Notes: generated by a model from the sequence alone, not told the origin. DNA of 44,525 nt from Oxalobacteraceae bacterium (GCA_947464955.1 CANHZI010000015.1:1-44525), one strand, 5' to 3'. Counted from the first letter of the stretch, positions 25,544 to 34,580 are shown. Numbers and translations: made by a program.

Positions 25544-26944
25544 TTAGAGTGCCAGCAAATCAAAGCATTCGCCTTGTTGCGGCAGATGTATTTTGGTGTT
25601 TTGAAGAAGTCCAGCAAAGTGCTGCATGACCTCATCTTCGCCATGCACGAGAAATGTATGAGGCGCCTGAATATGGTGATGCCATGCTAGTAATTCGTCG
25701 CGGTCGGCGTGGGCAGAAAAACCATTGATAGTATGAATTTGGGCATTGACTGCTACTTCTTCGCCTAGGATACGAACACTGCGTTGGCCATCGATAATTT
25801 GCCGCGCCAAGGTGCCCTTAGAAGCAAAGCCGACAAATACCACGCTTGAATTTCTATCCCATAAATGATGTTTGAGATGGTGTTGCACTCTTCCACCTGT
25901 GCACATGCCAGAGCCCGCCATGATGACGGCGCCACCCTTGATCTGATTGATCGCCATACTATCGTTCATATCGCGCACGATATGCAGATTTGCCAAGGTA
26001 AACGGATCGCGTTGATGGGCAAATAAATCAGCGCTTTGTTCGTCATAACATTCAGGATGATGGCGATAGATCTCGGTCGCTGAAATCGCCATCGGCGAAT
26101 CGAGAAATACGTGCATGCCAGCAGGCAAAGCGCCCGATTCCACACCTTCTCGCAAATACCACAAAAGCTCTTGCGCACGTTCTAAGGCAAAGCTAGGAAT
26201 GATGACATTGCCGTTACGCGCGAAACAGGCATTGATAGCGCCGTACAGCTCCTCGATCGAAGCCCCAAGTGAGCGATGTAAGCGGTCGCCGTAGGTTGTT
26301 TCCATCACGACGAAATCAGCAGGTGGGGGCGGTTCTGCATCACGTAAGATGACACGACCATCGCTACCTAAATCACCGGAAAAGACAATGCGCCGACGGT
26401 GATCACCTTCTTCCAACTCGAGGGCGATACTGGCAGAGCCGAGTATATGGCCAGCATCGTAGAAGCAGGTGGTAATACCTTCAGCGAGCGGGATACTTTG
26501 TTGATACTCGGCGACGCGACCAAAAAAATCAAAGCAGCGCGTGGCGTCGTATAGCGTGTAGAGCGCCGGCGCTGGTGCTTCATGCTCGTGCCTTTGGCGA
26601 CGACTCCGTTTTTCTCGGTTACGTGCTTCAGATTCTTGCAAATGTGCGGAGTCGAGTAACACTAAGCGCGCTAAATCTTTGCTGGCACTGGTCGTAATGA
26701 TTTCGCCTTTAAAGCCGCGTTTAACGAGTAGAGGAAGGCGCCCACAATGATCGAGATGTGCATGGGTTAGTAAGACGAAATCGATTTCCCAAGGATGAAA
26801 GCCGAAGTCTTCTGCGTTTTCTTCTGAGAGTGCGCGTCCGCCTTGAAAGAGCCCGCAGTCAATCAGAATTTTTTTGCCAGCGCATTGAATCAGGTGGCAA
26901 GATCCGGTGACATTGCGGTCAGCGCCGTGGAAGGATAAATGCAT
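25544..26944 (-). CDS. MBL-fold beta-CASP metallo-hydrolase (RNA-processing type)
   Basis: This protein of about 466 residues is a metallo-beta-lactamase with the beta-CASP insert, related to CPSF73/Ysh1 and bacterial ribonucleases. The zinc motif THAHLDHCGRLP is intact, followed by the TYGDR motif, SFALERAQELLW, the DSPMA segment of the beta-CASP domain, GSGMCTGGRVQHHL, and the C-terminal GFSAHADRDEL and FLVHGE. Nuclease action on RNA is the family's best-supported role; the substrate here is unknown. ATG 26944 (MHLSFHGADRNVTGS) matches the family start. An upstream in-frame ATG at 27019 lies at the edge of a hairpin and is less likely. Shine-Dalgarno support is weak for both. Confidence 0.92.
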   Translation of the reverse strand: MHLSFHGADRNVTGSCHLIQCAGKKILIDCGLFQGGRALSEENAEDFGFHPWEIDFVLLTHAHLDHCGRLPLLVKRGFKGEIITTSASKDLARLVLLDSAHLQESEARNREKRSRRQRHEHEAPAPALYTLYDATRCFDFFGRVAEYQQSIPLAEGITTCFYDAGHILGSASIALELEEGDHRRRIVFSGDLGSDGRVILRDAEPPPPADFVVMETTYGDRLHRSLGASIEELYGAINACFARNGNVIIPSFALERAQELLWYLREGVESGALPAGMHVFLDSPMAISATEIYRHHPECYDEQSADLFAHQRDPFTLANLHIVRDMNDSMAINQIKGGAVIMAGSGMCTGGRVQHHLKHHLWDRNSSVVFVGFASKGTLARQIIDGQRSVRILGEEVAVNAQIHTINGFSAHADRDELLAWHHHIQAPHTFLVHGEDEVMQHFAGLLQNTKIHLPQQGECFDLLAL

Positions 26945-27009
26945 ATCAAAGCTCGCAGTCTGTTGAAAGTCGCTAGCAGAGTGTACGCTTAATTGACCGA
27001 TTAAGTGGA

Positions 27010-27037
27010 GGGAGATCATTGTTTATTCTGATCTCCC
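27010..27037. repeat. Hairpin between ThDP enzyme and beta-CASP gene
   Basis: GGGAGATCA (27010-27018) pairs perfectly with TGATCTCCC (27029-27037) around a 10-base loop. It lies 28 bp after the ThDP enzyme stop. The T-rich side is on the plus strand, where no gene is being read, so it is not a clear terminator for the minus-strand transcript. It covers the alternative start codon at 27019. Confidence 0.65.
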
Positions 27038-27065
27038 TTTCTTTACCCTGTTTAATTCCAGCGAT

Positions 27066-28766
27066 TTATTTTCCCGCGGCTTGGGCTTGTTTGCGTAGAG
27101 TTTGCAAACTCGCCCCTGGGGTAATCAGATTGCCGTCGTAACGCAATTCAATCAGTGCAGGCAGTTGGTGTTCACCGGTATAAGCCATGGCGCGTGCCAA
27201 TGCGGGCCCGAACTCCGCCGTGTTTTCAACTGCTTCTCCGCTGCCACCATAAGCGCGTGCTAAGGCCGCAAAGTCAGGATTGTGTAGTTCGGTTCCAGAG
27301 ACGCGGGCGGGGAATTCTTTTTCCTGATGCATGCGTATTGTGCCGTACATGCCGTTGTTGAAAACAATGATGATGACCCCTGCGCGATACTGAACGGCGG
27401 TGGCTAGCTCTTGGCCATTCATCATGTATTCACCGTCGCCAGCGAAAGCGATGACAGTGCGCTCTGGTGCTGTAATTTTTGCCGCGACCGCGGAAGGCAC
27501 GCTATAGCCCATGGCACCCGAAGTCGGCGCCAGCTGTGTGCGCCAGCCACCATATGGGAAGTAGCGGTGTGCCCAAGTCGCATAATTGCCCGCACCATTG
27601 GTGATGATGGTGTCGGCTGGGCATTGCTGTTTGATGTCTTGCACTACCTGCCACAAGTTCAAAGGTGCTTGTTCTTGCGCGAAGATCGCGGGCTCTTGCT
27701 GCCAAGCCTGAAGTTCGGCGCGGGCTTCGCCAACCTGATGGCGCCATGCGCTGCTATCGAGCGTATCCATCTCAAACAATTCGCGTGCAAATTCTTGCAT
27801 GCCGCTGTTGATCATCATTTGTGCCTGATACACGCGACCTAGTTCTAGGGCATCGCTATGTACATGAATCAGCGTTTGCTTAGGCACCGGCGCTTCAAAA
27901 ATCGTATAGCCACTAGTGGTCATTTCACCCAAACGTGGGCCAATTGCCAAGACTACGTCAGCATCTTTGATCCGTTGCGCGAGCTTCGGGTTGATGCCGA
28001 TGCCAACGTCACCAACGTAGTTCGGGTGCTTGTTATCGATCAAATCTTGGAAGCGGAAAGCACAACCCAAGGGCAGATGATTGCGTTCTGCGAAGGCCGT
28101 CATTTGTGCGCAGGCTTCGGGACTCCAACCACCGCCACCGAGTAAGACGAATGGTCGTTTTGCTTGGCTTAAAAGTTCACGTACTTGTTGCATTTGCGGC
28201 TTGGACGCGCACGCTTGCACAGCGCGATAGTGGCCAGTGTCTGCAACCGTTGCCACCGCTGACAAGCAGTCTTCAGGGAGGGCGAGTACAACAGGCCCCG
28301 GGCGGCCACTGGTAGCAACTTGAAAGGCGTGGGCGATGTATTCAGGAATGCGATCGGCCCTATCGATTTGCGCTACCCATTTCGCCATCGGCCCATACAT
28401 ACGGCGATAATCGATTTCTTGGAACGCTTCACGTTCAACGAAGTCATTACCGACTTGGCCGATAAATAGAATCATCGCCGTCGAATCTTGGTGCGCGGTA
28501 TGTACTCCAATGGAAGCGTTGGTGGCTCCTGGCCCGCGGGTGACAAAACAAATCCCTGGTTTTCCAGTCAGTTTTCCATAGGCTTCTGCCATAAAAGCAG
28601 AACCGCCTTCTTGGCGATTAATGATGAAACGAATGGGGCTATCGTGTAATGCATCTAAGACGGGTAAATAGCTTTCCCCAGGTACACCAAAAATAGTATC
28701 AACACCGTGCACTTGTAGTGCATCGACAATCAATTGTCCACCAGAACGAGATGTGAGCATGACCAT
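27066..28766 (-). CDS. Acetolactate synthase-like thiamine diphosphate enzyme (large subunit type)
   Basis: This 566-residue protein has the three-domain ThDP fold. The N-terminal pyrimidine-binding domain has IFGVPGES with the catalytic glutamate and NRQEGGSAFMAEAYG; the central domain has VLLGGGGWSPEA; the C-terminal domain has AFAGDGEYMMNGQEL and the closing NN that bind Mg and diphosphate. It resembles acetolactate synthase-like enzymes of unknown substrate; glyoxylate carboligase, sulfoacetaldehyde acetyltransferase and benzoylformate decarboxylase relatives are alternatives. No regulatory small subunit (IlvN) lies next to it, so a role in branched-chain amino acid synthesis is doubtful. 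ATG 28766 is taken; ATG 28760 is two codons in. It is divergent from the SDR gene. Confidence 0.88.
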   Translation of the reverse strand: MVMLTSRSGGQLIVDALQVHGVDTIFGVPGESYLPVLDALHDSPIRFIINRQEGGSAFMAEAYGKLTGKPGICFVTRGPGATNASIGVHTAHQDSTAMILFIGQVGNDFVEREAFQEIDYRRMYGPMAKWVAQIDRADRIPEYIAHAFQVATSGRPGPVVLALPEDCLSAVATVADTGHYRAVQACASKPQMQQVRELLSQAKRPFVLLGGGGWSPEACAQMTAFAERNHLPLGCAFRFQDLIDNKHPNYVGDVGIGINPKLAQRIKDADVVLAIGPRLGEMTTSGYTIFEAPVPKQTLIHVHSDALELGRVYQAQMMINSGMQEFARELFEMDTLDSSAWRHQVGEARAELQAWQQEPAIFAQEQAPLNLWQVVQDIKQQCPADTIITNGAGNYATWAHRYFPYGGWRTQLAPTSGAMGYSVPSAVAAKITAPERTVIAFAGDGEYMMNGQELATAVQYRAGVIIIVFNNGMYGTIRMHQEKEFPARVSGTELHNPDFAALARAYGGSGEAVENTAEFGPALARAMAYTGEHQLPALIELRYDGNLITPGASLQTLRKQAQAAGK

Positions 28767-28792
28767 GTAAAGGAATTAAGAAAAGCGATACG

Positions 28793-28948
28793 CTACCAGA
28801 TTCCCAGACGCTCGTGCGCATTCTGACCTGCTTTACCACAACGATGTTTGCGATTAATCAGGAGCTTGACTTCGCGATTAACTTCAGTTGAACTGGTATG
28901 GAAATTTCTGCTTTGAATTTGCTGCATTGCAGAATGAAAAGTGATCAT
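28793..28948 (-). CDS. Possible small protein of unknown function
   Basis: A 51-codon frame begins with MITFHSAMQQIQSRNFH and is basic, ending in ERLGIW. It lies in the 233-bp divergent gap between the ThDP enzyme and the SDR gene and ends 26 bp before the former's start. Codon use looks ordinary for this genome and an AGAAG run lies just upstream, but nothing else supports it. It could equally be untranslated leader of the ThDP gene. Confidence 0.3.
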   Translation of the reverse strand: MITFHSAMQQIQSRNFHTSSTEVNREVKLLINRKHRCGKAGQNAHERLGIW

Positions 28949-28999
28949 CGGTCTTCTTGATTGGTAGGTCGTCGCGGTGAATCGTATTGAGGATTTGGT

Positions 29000-29812
29000 A
29001 TGCAAAAAAGAGTGGTCGTAATTACCGGTAGTTCAGATGGCATAGGCGCTGAGCTAGCAAGACAATTGGCGCGTGAACATGGCCAACAGTTGGGGCTTTG
29101 TTTGGCGGCGCGTAATCCAGTGATGTTAGAGCAAGTGGCGCAGCAATGTCGTGAATTGGGGAGCGAGTGTTTGGTGGTGCCTACAGATGTCAGCGATCAA
29201 GAACAATGTCGTCAATTGATCCATCGCGCGATTACCCATTTCTCTCGCATGGATGTGTTGATTAACAATGCAGGCAAATCCGCACAAGCTTTGTTGAATG
29301 ATGTCAAAGACTTGTCTTGGTATGAAGATTTAATGCGGGTGAATTTTTGGGGCAGCGTTTGGTGTACCCATGCAGCTTTGCCGTATCTGCAGCAAAGTAA
29401 AGGTAGCATTGTTGCGGTGTCGTCTTTGGCTGGTTTAATTGGCGTCCCTGGGCGCAATGCCTATAGTGCCACCAAGTTCGCGATGAATGGTTTCTTCGAA
29501 GCGTTGCGGGCGGAGTTGAAGGAGGCTGGAGTAAGTGTCACGATTGCCTATCCAGGCGTGGTTGCCACGGCAATTCGTTACCGAGGGTATAACGCCGACG
29601 GCGTTGCGGCAGGAAGCAGTGGTTTGAAAGAAGATGGAGCGATGAGCGTAGAACAATGCGCGCGTTTGATTATTTCAGGTATGAACCAGCGGCAGCGCGA
29701 TGTGGTGATGAGTGCAAAGGGTAAGCTAGGACGTTGGCTAAAACTCCTTTTGCCAGGGCTGGTGGAAAAGATGGCATTAGCGGCACTAAAACAAGAGGTG
29801 CGACCTCGATGA
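29000..29812 (+). CDS. Short-chain dehydrogenase/reductase (SDR)
   Basis: This 270-residue classical SDR has the NAD(P)-binding motif TGSSDGIG at residues 10-17, NNAG in the fourth strand, and the catalytic set serine (VAVSSLAG), tyrosine and lysine (YSATK). AARNP after strand 2 suggests NADPH preference. The substrate is not predictable. ATG 29000 has GAGG seven bases upstream. It is divergent from the ThDP enzyme; both act on carbonyl compounds, so a shared pathway is possible but speculative. It stands alone on its strand up to the secreted protein gene 300 bp later. Confidence 0.92.
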   Translation: MQKRVVVITGSSDGIGAELARQLAREHGQQLGLCLAARNPVMLEQVAQQCRELGSECLVVPTDVSDQEQCRQLIHRAITHFSRMDVLINNAGKSAQALLNDVKDLSWYEDLMRVNFWGSVWCTHAALPYLQQSKGSIVAVSSLAGLIGVPGRNAYSATKFAMNGFFEALRAELKEAGVSVTIAYPGVVATAIRYRGYNADGVAAGSSGLKEDGAMSVEQCARLIISGMNQRQRDVVMSAKGKLGRWLKLLLPGLVEKMALAALKQEVRPR

Positions 29813-30115
29813 TTGGGCTTGACGAATTCTGCATTGGCGTCTCCTTGGTCGATCAATTTAGATGGCGTGTCGAATAGGTAGTTTGATAAGTGATTATCAA
29901 TTTTGCTTCATATCTTTGTTTATCTAGGTATTTGGGTCTTCGATATACGTAAAAATTCTGATTTTTGATGTCGATTAGTCTTGCACCCTCTAAAAATAAT
30001 CACTATTGTGGTGTGCACAAAATAAAACGGTCGTTCGTTATTTCGAACAAAACCGTCAGCAAAAAACGAAAAAGTGTGTCCCACATTTTTTCATTCCAAA
30101 ACCAGAGGAGAACAT
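29813..30115. other. Intergenic region with inverted repeat upstream of the chalcone isomerase-like gene
   Basis: These 303 AT-rich bases contain no convincing gene. An interrupted inverted repeat at 30027-30056 has two paired blocks (ACGGT with ACCGT, and GTTCG with CGAAC) around TTATTT. It lies about 60 bp before the next start codon, in operator position. TGTGCACA, an 8-bp palindrome, lies at 30012-30019. Confidence 0.5.
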
Positions 30116-30712
30116 ATGAAGTTGGTAACAAAATTGTTTCGTGGCCTAATTGCGATGGGTTTGAGCCTAGGTTTGGCACAAGCTGCGATGGCCGACACCG
30201 TCGTTGCCGGTGTTAAATTAGATGACACCGTACAAGTCGGTAACCAAACCCTAAAGCTGAATGGCGCCGGTGTGCGTTATAAAGTCGTGTTTAAGGTATA
30301 TGTCGCTGCTTTGTACCTCCCTGAGCTTCGTTCTACAACCCAAGAGGTGCTAGCCTTACAAGGCGCAAAACGCGTTACTTTGGTGATGATGCGTGACCTC
30401 AGTAACGACGATTTGGGTCAACGTTTCCTCGACGGATTGCGCAACAACTTGGATGCGACCGAACGCACGAAATTGATTGGTGCGATGGTGACTTTCGGTA
30501 AGATTTTCTCTATCGTGCCAAAGCTGAAAAAAGGTGACATTCTGACCTTCGATTGGGTGCTAGGTACCGGTGTGGTTTGTCAGTTGAATGGCGAAAAAAT
30601 TGGTGATCACATCTCAGATCCTAATTTTTATAACGCTGTGCTGAAGATTTGGCTTGGTAATCAACCAGCAGATGAAACTTTGAAACACAAAATGTTGAAT
30701 TCAAAAGAATAA
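30116..30712 (+). CDS. Secreted chalcone isomerase-like domain protein
   Basis: This 198-residue protein opens with MKLVTKLFRGLIAMGLSLGL, a signal peptide with cleavage near AMA-D. The mature part has the chalcone-isomerase-like features FKVYVAALYLPE, LVMMRDLSNDDL and the FLDGLRNNL stretch. Bacterial members of this fold are periplasmic, are probably not flavonoid enzymes and may bind fatty acids or other lipids; that is a family inference. ATG 30116 has AGGAG five bases upstream and starts the signal peptide; the longer frame from 30074 is rejected. A strong terminator follows 27 bp after the stop, so the gene is a single unit with its own upstream inverted repeat. Confidence 0.9.
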   Translation: MKLVTKLFRGLIAMGLSLGLAQAAMADTVVAGVKLDDTVQVGNQTLKLNGAGVRYKVVFKVYVAALYLPELRSTTQEVLALQGAKRVTLVMMRDLSNDDLGQRFLDGLRNNLDATERTKLIGAMVTFGKIFSIVPKLKKGDILTFDWVLGTGVVCQLNGEKIGDHISDPNFYNAVLKIWLGNQPADETLKHKMLNSKE

Positions 30713-30739
30713 GTTTGTTGAGTTCGATTTAGAAGGAAG

Positions 30740-30772
30740 AAAGCCGTCCGCTTACGCAGACGGCTTTTTTTT
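30740..30772 (+). terminator. Rho-independent terminator after the chalcone isomerase-like gene
   Basis: A 9-bp stem AAAGCCGTC (30740-30748) pairs with GACGGCTTT (30759-30767), with a 10-base loop and a run of T residues after it. It separates the protein gene from rnpB, whose 5' end lies about 37 bp further on. Confidence 0.92.
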
Positions 30773-30795
30773 CTGAGTGAGCTTGCTTGAGCTGG

Positions 30796-30801
30796 TACAA
30801 T
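30796..30801 (+). promoter_or_regulatory. -10 box of the rnpB promoter
   Basis: TACAAT lies eight bases before the predicted first base of the RNase P RNA, the right distance for a sigma-70 start. No good -35 hexamer is seen 16-18 bases upstream. Confidence 0.6.
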
Positions 30802-30808
30802 AGCGCTT

Positions 30809-31178
30809 GAAGCAGGCTAGACAATCGCTGGTTGTCATGTTCACATGATGACGGGAGGAAGGTCCGGACTCCATAGAGCAGGGTGACGGCTAACGGCCGT
30901 ACGTTGAAAGCCAAGGCGTAAGCTGAGGTATAAGACGAGGAATAGGGCCACAGAGACGAGTCTTTGGGGAGTAGCGAAGCGCAAGCGGATACTAAACCAC
31001 AAAGGGTGAAACGCGGTAACCTCCACCCGGAGCAATTTCAAATAGGCACGCGTTGAGGTGGCTCGCGGAGCGTGCGGGTAGAAAGCTTGAGTGGCAGAGC
31101 AATTTGTCGCCTAGAGGAATGATTGTCATAGCATACGCGAGTATGCCGTAACAGAATCCGGCCTATCGGCCTGCTTCA
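30809..31178 (+). ncRNA. rnpB: RNase P RNA, class A
   Basis: This is the catalytic RNA that trims the 5' leaders of precursor tRNAs. The ends pair as P1 (GAAGCAGGC at 30809 with GCCTGCTTC at 31170-31178). The conserved core is plain: GAGGAAGGTCCGGACTCC at about 30857, the AGGGTGAAACGCGGTAACC block near 31003, and ACAGAATCCGGCCTAT near the 3' end, which includes the P4 partner. About 370 bases is normal for the bacterial A type. It has its own -10 box and is isolated from neighbours by a terminator upstream. The exact ends are set by the P1 pairing and could be off by a few bases. Confidence 0.97.
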
Positions 31179-31331
31179 TTTTTAATGCAAAACTGCGCCC
31201 TGTGGTTTTACCCGCTGATAAATGTTCTTTTTGTCACGCATCCCCCCTTGCTTTTCTTGGTTGAAGATAAATACCAGTGATACACTCTGAGGAGAGGCAG
31301 TCGCATAGTTAGTAGCTCAGAAAGGAAATGC

Positions 31332-34300
31332 ATGGCAAACAAACCAAAACAAGATGCTTGGGAAGTACCTTTGTCGGTATTGGTATCCTGTGTTTTGGTG
31401 ATCCTAGTTGTGATCGTCGCGCAAACATGGTGGTCGATTGAGCAGGATCGTACCCTGACTCTGGCTGCTGCGAATAAGAATAGTCTACTCAACACGCGAC
31501 TTTTTGAAGAGCACGCGAATCGTATTTTGAATGATGCGAGTCGAGAGATTGTGGCGGCGGCGGAAAATTTACAAAGTCAACCGAACAGTGTCTTGAAAGA
31601 CGAAGCAGCGGTGCGTCAAGTTTTGGGCGCACAACGGCGCGGCTCGCCTTTTATTCATGCCTTGTCTTTGGTTGATAATCGGGGTTTATTGTGGGCGTCG
31701 TCTGCACGCTTTCCGGTCGAGCAAATCGATCTCTCAAATCAAGATTACGTTAAATTTCTCAGTAAAGGTTCGAACGCTTTGCAGCGTAATGTGGTCTTAG
31801 GCGCCGTCTTTAAATCCAAGAAATCAAATCAAGAATTCTTGCCCATCGCGCGCAATTACTTCGATAGTGAAGGCAAAAATCTAGGACAAGTGCAAGCTGA
31901 AATCAATCTCGCGTATTTTCAAGAATTCTATGAACGCGTCGCCAAAGACGCTAGCGCAAAAGTCTCGTTATATGACAAGAACGGCGAAGTCATTGTGCAA
32001 GCCATGTCAGATAAGAGCCAATATCGAAAAGATGAGCTTGATTCTGCGGTGGCCAACCAAATTAGAGAAGTGATTGCCGAGACAGGTCGAGTTGAGGCTG
32101 CAATTAGTGGTAGCGATCAAGCGCTTGCATACACACTGCTAAAAATGAGTGACTTCCCGCTTGTCGTGGTGTTCGGACGTGATCTCGACACCATACTGCT
32201 TGAGTGGAAAAAAAGGCTTGAGCAAAAACTCCTATTTGCCGCATGCTCAATCATTTTTACTTTGATTCTTGCCTTTCTTCTGTATAAGAAAATTACAAGT
32301 CTTCGTCTCTCTAGGGAACGATTGAGTGATAGCGAAAGACGTTATCGTTTATTGTTTCAAGACGCGCAAGACGGAATCTTGTTGATTGATAAGTCCTATC
32401 GATTTGTTGATGGTAATCAGAATGCCTTAGAGATGTTAGCAGTCGATGTAAAGGCAGATCTATATAGTTTAGATATTGGTGAATTCTCTGCGGATTGGCG
32501 TTACACGCAGCCGACTGTCGCGGCAAAGAAAGCGGAGGCCATCAAAAAATTTGTGGACCTCGCTTTCAAGGGACATGTTCAAAAATTTGAGTGGATTGCG
32601 CATCGACGCGGCAAAGATTGGTTTAGTGAAGTCACCTTGAGTCGAGTAAAAATCTCGAATGAGACGATCGTGTTTTGTGTGATGCGCGATATCTCTCAAC
32701 GCAAGCACGCAGAACGCTTGCTACAGGGGCAAAATCAATTATTACAACTAATCGGCAGCAGCGAAAGTTTAGAGTCGATTCTGATTGACACTTGCCATTT
32801 TGTCGAACGTAATAATCCGCACTGGCACTGTGGCGTGCAACTTTTATCGATCGATCAAAAAGTATTCACACAGACAATCGGCCATCATTTTCCGGAAATT
32901 TTGCGCCGACAGCTAACTGAGGCTCCTGTGTGTCGAGGCAATGGCGTTTGGAGTGAAGCTGTATTAGGGGTTGTGCCAGTTTGGGTGACGGACATTCCTC
33001 GAGCGTCTGAAATGGAGTTCATCGTACAGCGTAAACTTCTAGCCAACTATGCTGCCGTTGGTTCCTGGCCAATTATGGGTAAAACGGGTCTCATTCTCGG
33101 TGCGTTCACGCTCTTCACAGAGTCGACCGCTGCCTTATCGAATGAGGATCTAAGTCTAATCAGCATCGCAACAGACGTCTCCAGCATTGCGATCGAAGGC
33201 AAGCGCGCGGAGGAAAAGGCAATACGATTAGCCCATTACGACGAAATTACAAAACTGCCAAATCGATTCCTATTTAATCAATATTTATCGAAAGCCCTGA
33301 CTTACGCCGAAGATAGCAATTCTAGTCTCGCTGTTTTGCTGCTAGATTTAGATAGGTTTAAGGCGATCAATGATAGTTTTGATCACGAAGAAGGCGATAA
33401 AGTATTACGTAATATTGCTGAACGTTTGAAGTCGGAACTGTCTGATTCCGACACCATTGCACGCGTTGGTGGTGATGAGTTTATGCTCCTGCTTGACCGC
33501 TATAAAACCCCACGCGAGCTCACTGATATTGCAGATAGGCTCTTGCAATCGGCGGCCACCCCTTTCGAAATTAATGGTCAAGAGCTACAAATCAGTGCAA
33601 GTATTGGTATCGCGGTCTATCCAGAAGATGGCGCTGACTCTCAAGTTCTGATGAAAAATTCAGAAATTGCGATGTATCGAGCCAAGCATAATGGTAAGAA
33701 CAATTACCAGTTCTATGACGCCAATATGAACGTGCATACGATAGAGCGCCTCGCTTTTGAAGCACAATTGCGTCGTGCCTTGGACAACCATGAATTTGTG
33801 GTTCATTACCAACCCAAAGTTAGTGTGAAGACTGGCCAAATCCTTGGTGCTGAAGCTCTGGTTCGTTGGCAGCATCCGGAAACTGGTTTGATCTATCCGA
33901 CGGAGTTCATTGGTTTGGCCGAGGAAGCTGGTTTGGTGGGCAAAATGGGAATGCAAGTGCTTGATTTGGTATGTAGTGGCATTGCCAAGTTTAGGCTTGC
34001 AGAGAAGCGCTTTGGCCGGATCGCAATTAATCTCTCTGGTGCTCAATTTAATGATGATAATTTGCTCAGTGAATTACAAAGAGTGATCGATTACTGGGAA
34101 ATCTCATCGAGTGATATCGAGTTTGAAATTACCGAGAGTATGGTGATGAATAACCATGAACAAGCGATTGCCCACATGGATGGCTTAAAGGCAGCCGGCT
34201 ACACACTCTCAATTGACGACTTTGGTACCGGCTACTCTTCATTGGCCTATTTGAAGCGCTTCCCCGTCAATAGCCTGAAAATTGATCGTTCGTTTATTCA

Positions 34301-34514
34301 GGATATGCCGAATGACGCCAACGATACTGCTATCGTGCTCGCCATTATTGCTATGGCGAAAACGCTGGGACTCAAAGTGGTCGCTGAAGGCGTCGAAAAT
34401 AAAGTGCAACTTGAAACCTTGATCCAAAGTCAGTGCGATGAATACCAAGGTTTCTATTTTTCCAAGGCGGTGCCCGAAGAAGCTTTCATGGCATTACTCG
34501 ATTCCAAAACCTAG
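31332..34514 (+). CDS. Membrane CACHE-like-PAS-GAF-GGDEF-EAL c-di-GMP enzyme
   Basis: This 1060-residue inner-membrane protein has a first helix at 13-33, an extracytoplasmic sensor of about 260 residues (dCACHE-like), a second helix at 298-318, PAS (about 330-460), GAF (about 465-625), GGDEF (about 630-795) and EAL (about 800-1058). The cyclase signature is intact (RVGGDEF, G713-F717). The inhibitory RxxD site is lost: S704-DSD replaces R at the first position. The diesterase signature E841-A-L-V-R, NLSGAQF, EITES, D962-D963, LKIDRSF and EGVE are all present. Both activities are therefore possible. It starts at ATG 31332 with AAAGGAAA upstream. It lies after rnpB and is followed by a terminator. 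Confidence 0.94.
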   Translation: MANKPKQDAWEVPLSVLVSCVLVILVVIVAQTWWSIEQDRTLTLAAANKNSLLNTRLFEEHANRILNDASREIVAAAENLQSQPNSVLKDEAAVRQVLGAQRRGSPFIHALSLVDNRGLLWASSARFPVEQIDLSNQDYVKFLSKGSNALQRNVVLGAVFKSKKSNQEFLPIARNYFDSEGKNLGQVQAEINLAYFQEFYERVAKDASAKVSLYDKNGEVIVQAMSDKSQYRKDELDSAVANQIREVIAETGRVEAAISGSDQALAYTLLKMSDFPLVVVFGRDLDTILLEWKKRLEQKLLFAACSIIFTLILAFLLYKKITSLRLSRERLSDSERRYRLLFQDAQDGILLIDKSYRFVDGNQNALEMLAVDVKADLYSLDIGEFSADWRYTQPTVAAKKAEAIKKFVDLAFKGHVQKFEWIAHRRGKDWFSEVTLSRVKISNETIVFCVMRDISQRKHAERLLQGQNQLLQLIGSSESLESILIDTCHFVERNNPHWHCGVQLLSIDQKVFTQTIGHHFPEILRRQLTEAPVCRGNGVWSEAVLGVVPVWVTDIPRASEMEFIVQRKLLANYAAVGSWPIMGKTGLILGAFTLFTESTAALSNEDLSLISIATDVSSIAIEGKRAEEKAIRLAHYDEITKLPNRFLFNQYLSKALTYAEDSNSSLAVLLLDLDRFKAINDSFDHEEGDKVLRNIAERLKSELSDSDTIARVGGDEFMLLLDRYKTPRELTDIADRLLQSAATPFEINGQELQISASIGIAVYPEDGADSQVLMKNSEIAMYRAKHNGKNNYQFYDANMNVHTIERLAFEAQLRRALDNHEFVVHYQPKVSVKTGQILGAEALVRWQHPETGLIYPTEFIGLAEEAGLVGKMGMQVLDLVCSGIAKFRLAEKRFGRIAINLSGAQFNDDNLLSELQRVIDYWEISSSDIEFEITESMVMNNHEQAIAHMDGLKAAGYTLSIDDFGTGYSSLAYLKRFPVNSLKIDRSFIQDMPNDANDTAIVLAIIAMAKTLGLKVVAEGVENKVQLETLIQSQCDEYQGFYFSKAVPEEAFMALLDSKT

Positions 34515-34544
34515 ACTTGGCCACATCTAGGCTGAGTCGGCCAG

Positions 34545-34580
34545 GTCGGCGTTGAAGTTCCTTGCCGACTTGCTTTTGTT
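34545..34580 (+). terminator. Probable terminator after the GGDEF-EAL gene
   Basis: GTCGGC (34545-34550) pairs with GCCGAC (34564-34569) around a 13-base loop, in which AAG and CTT can pair further. TTGCTTTTGTTT follows. The T run is interrupted, so strength is uncertain. Confidence 0.65.

Noticed and set aside
30809-31178. Short minus-strand frames across 30729-31041
   Set aside because: They lie within the terminator and RNase P RNA, whose conserved core explains the sequence.
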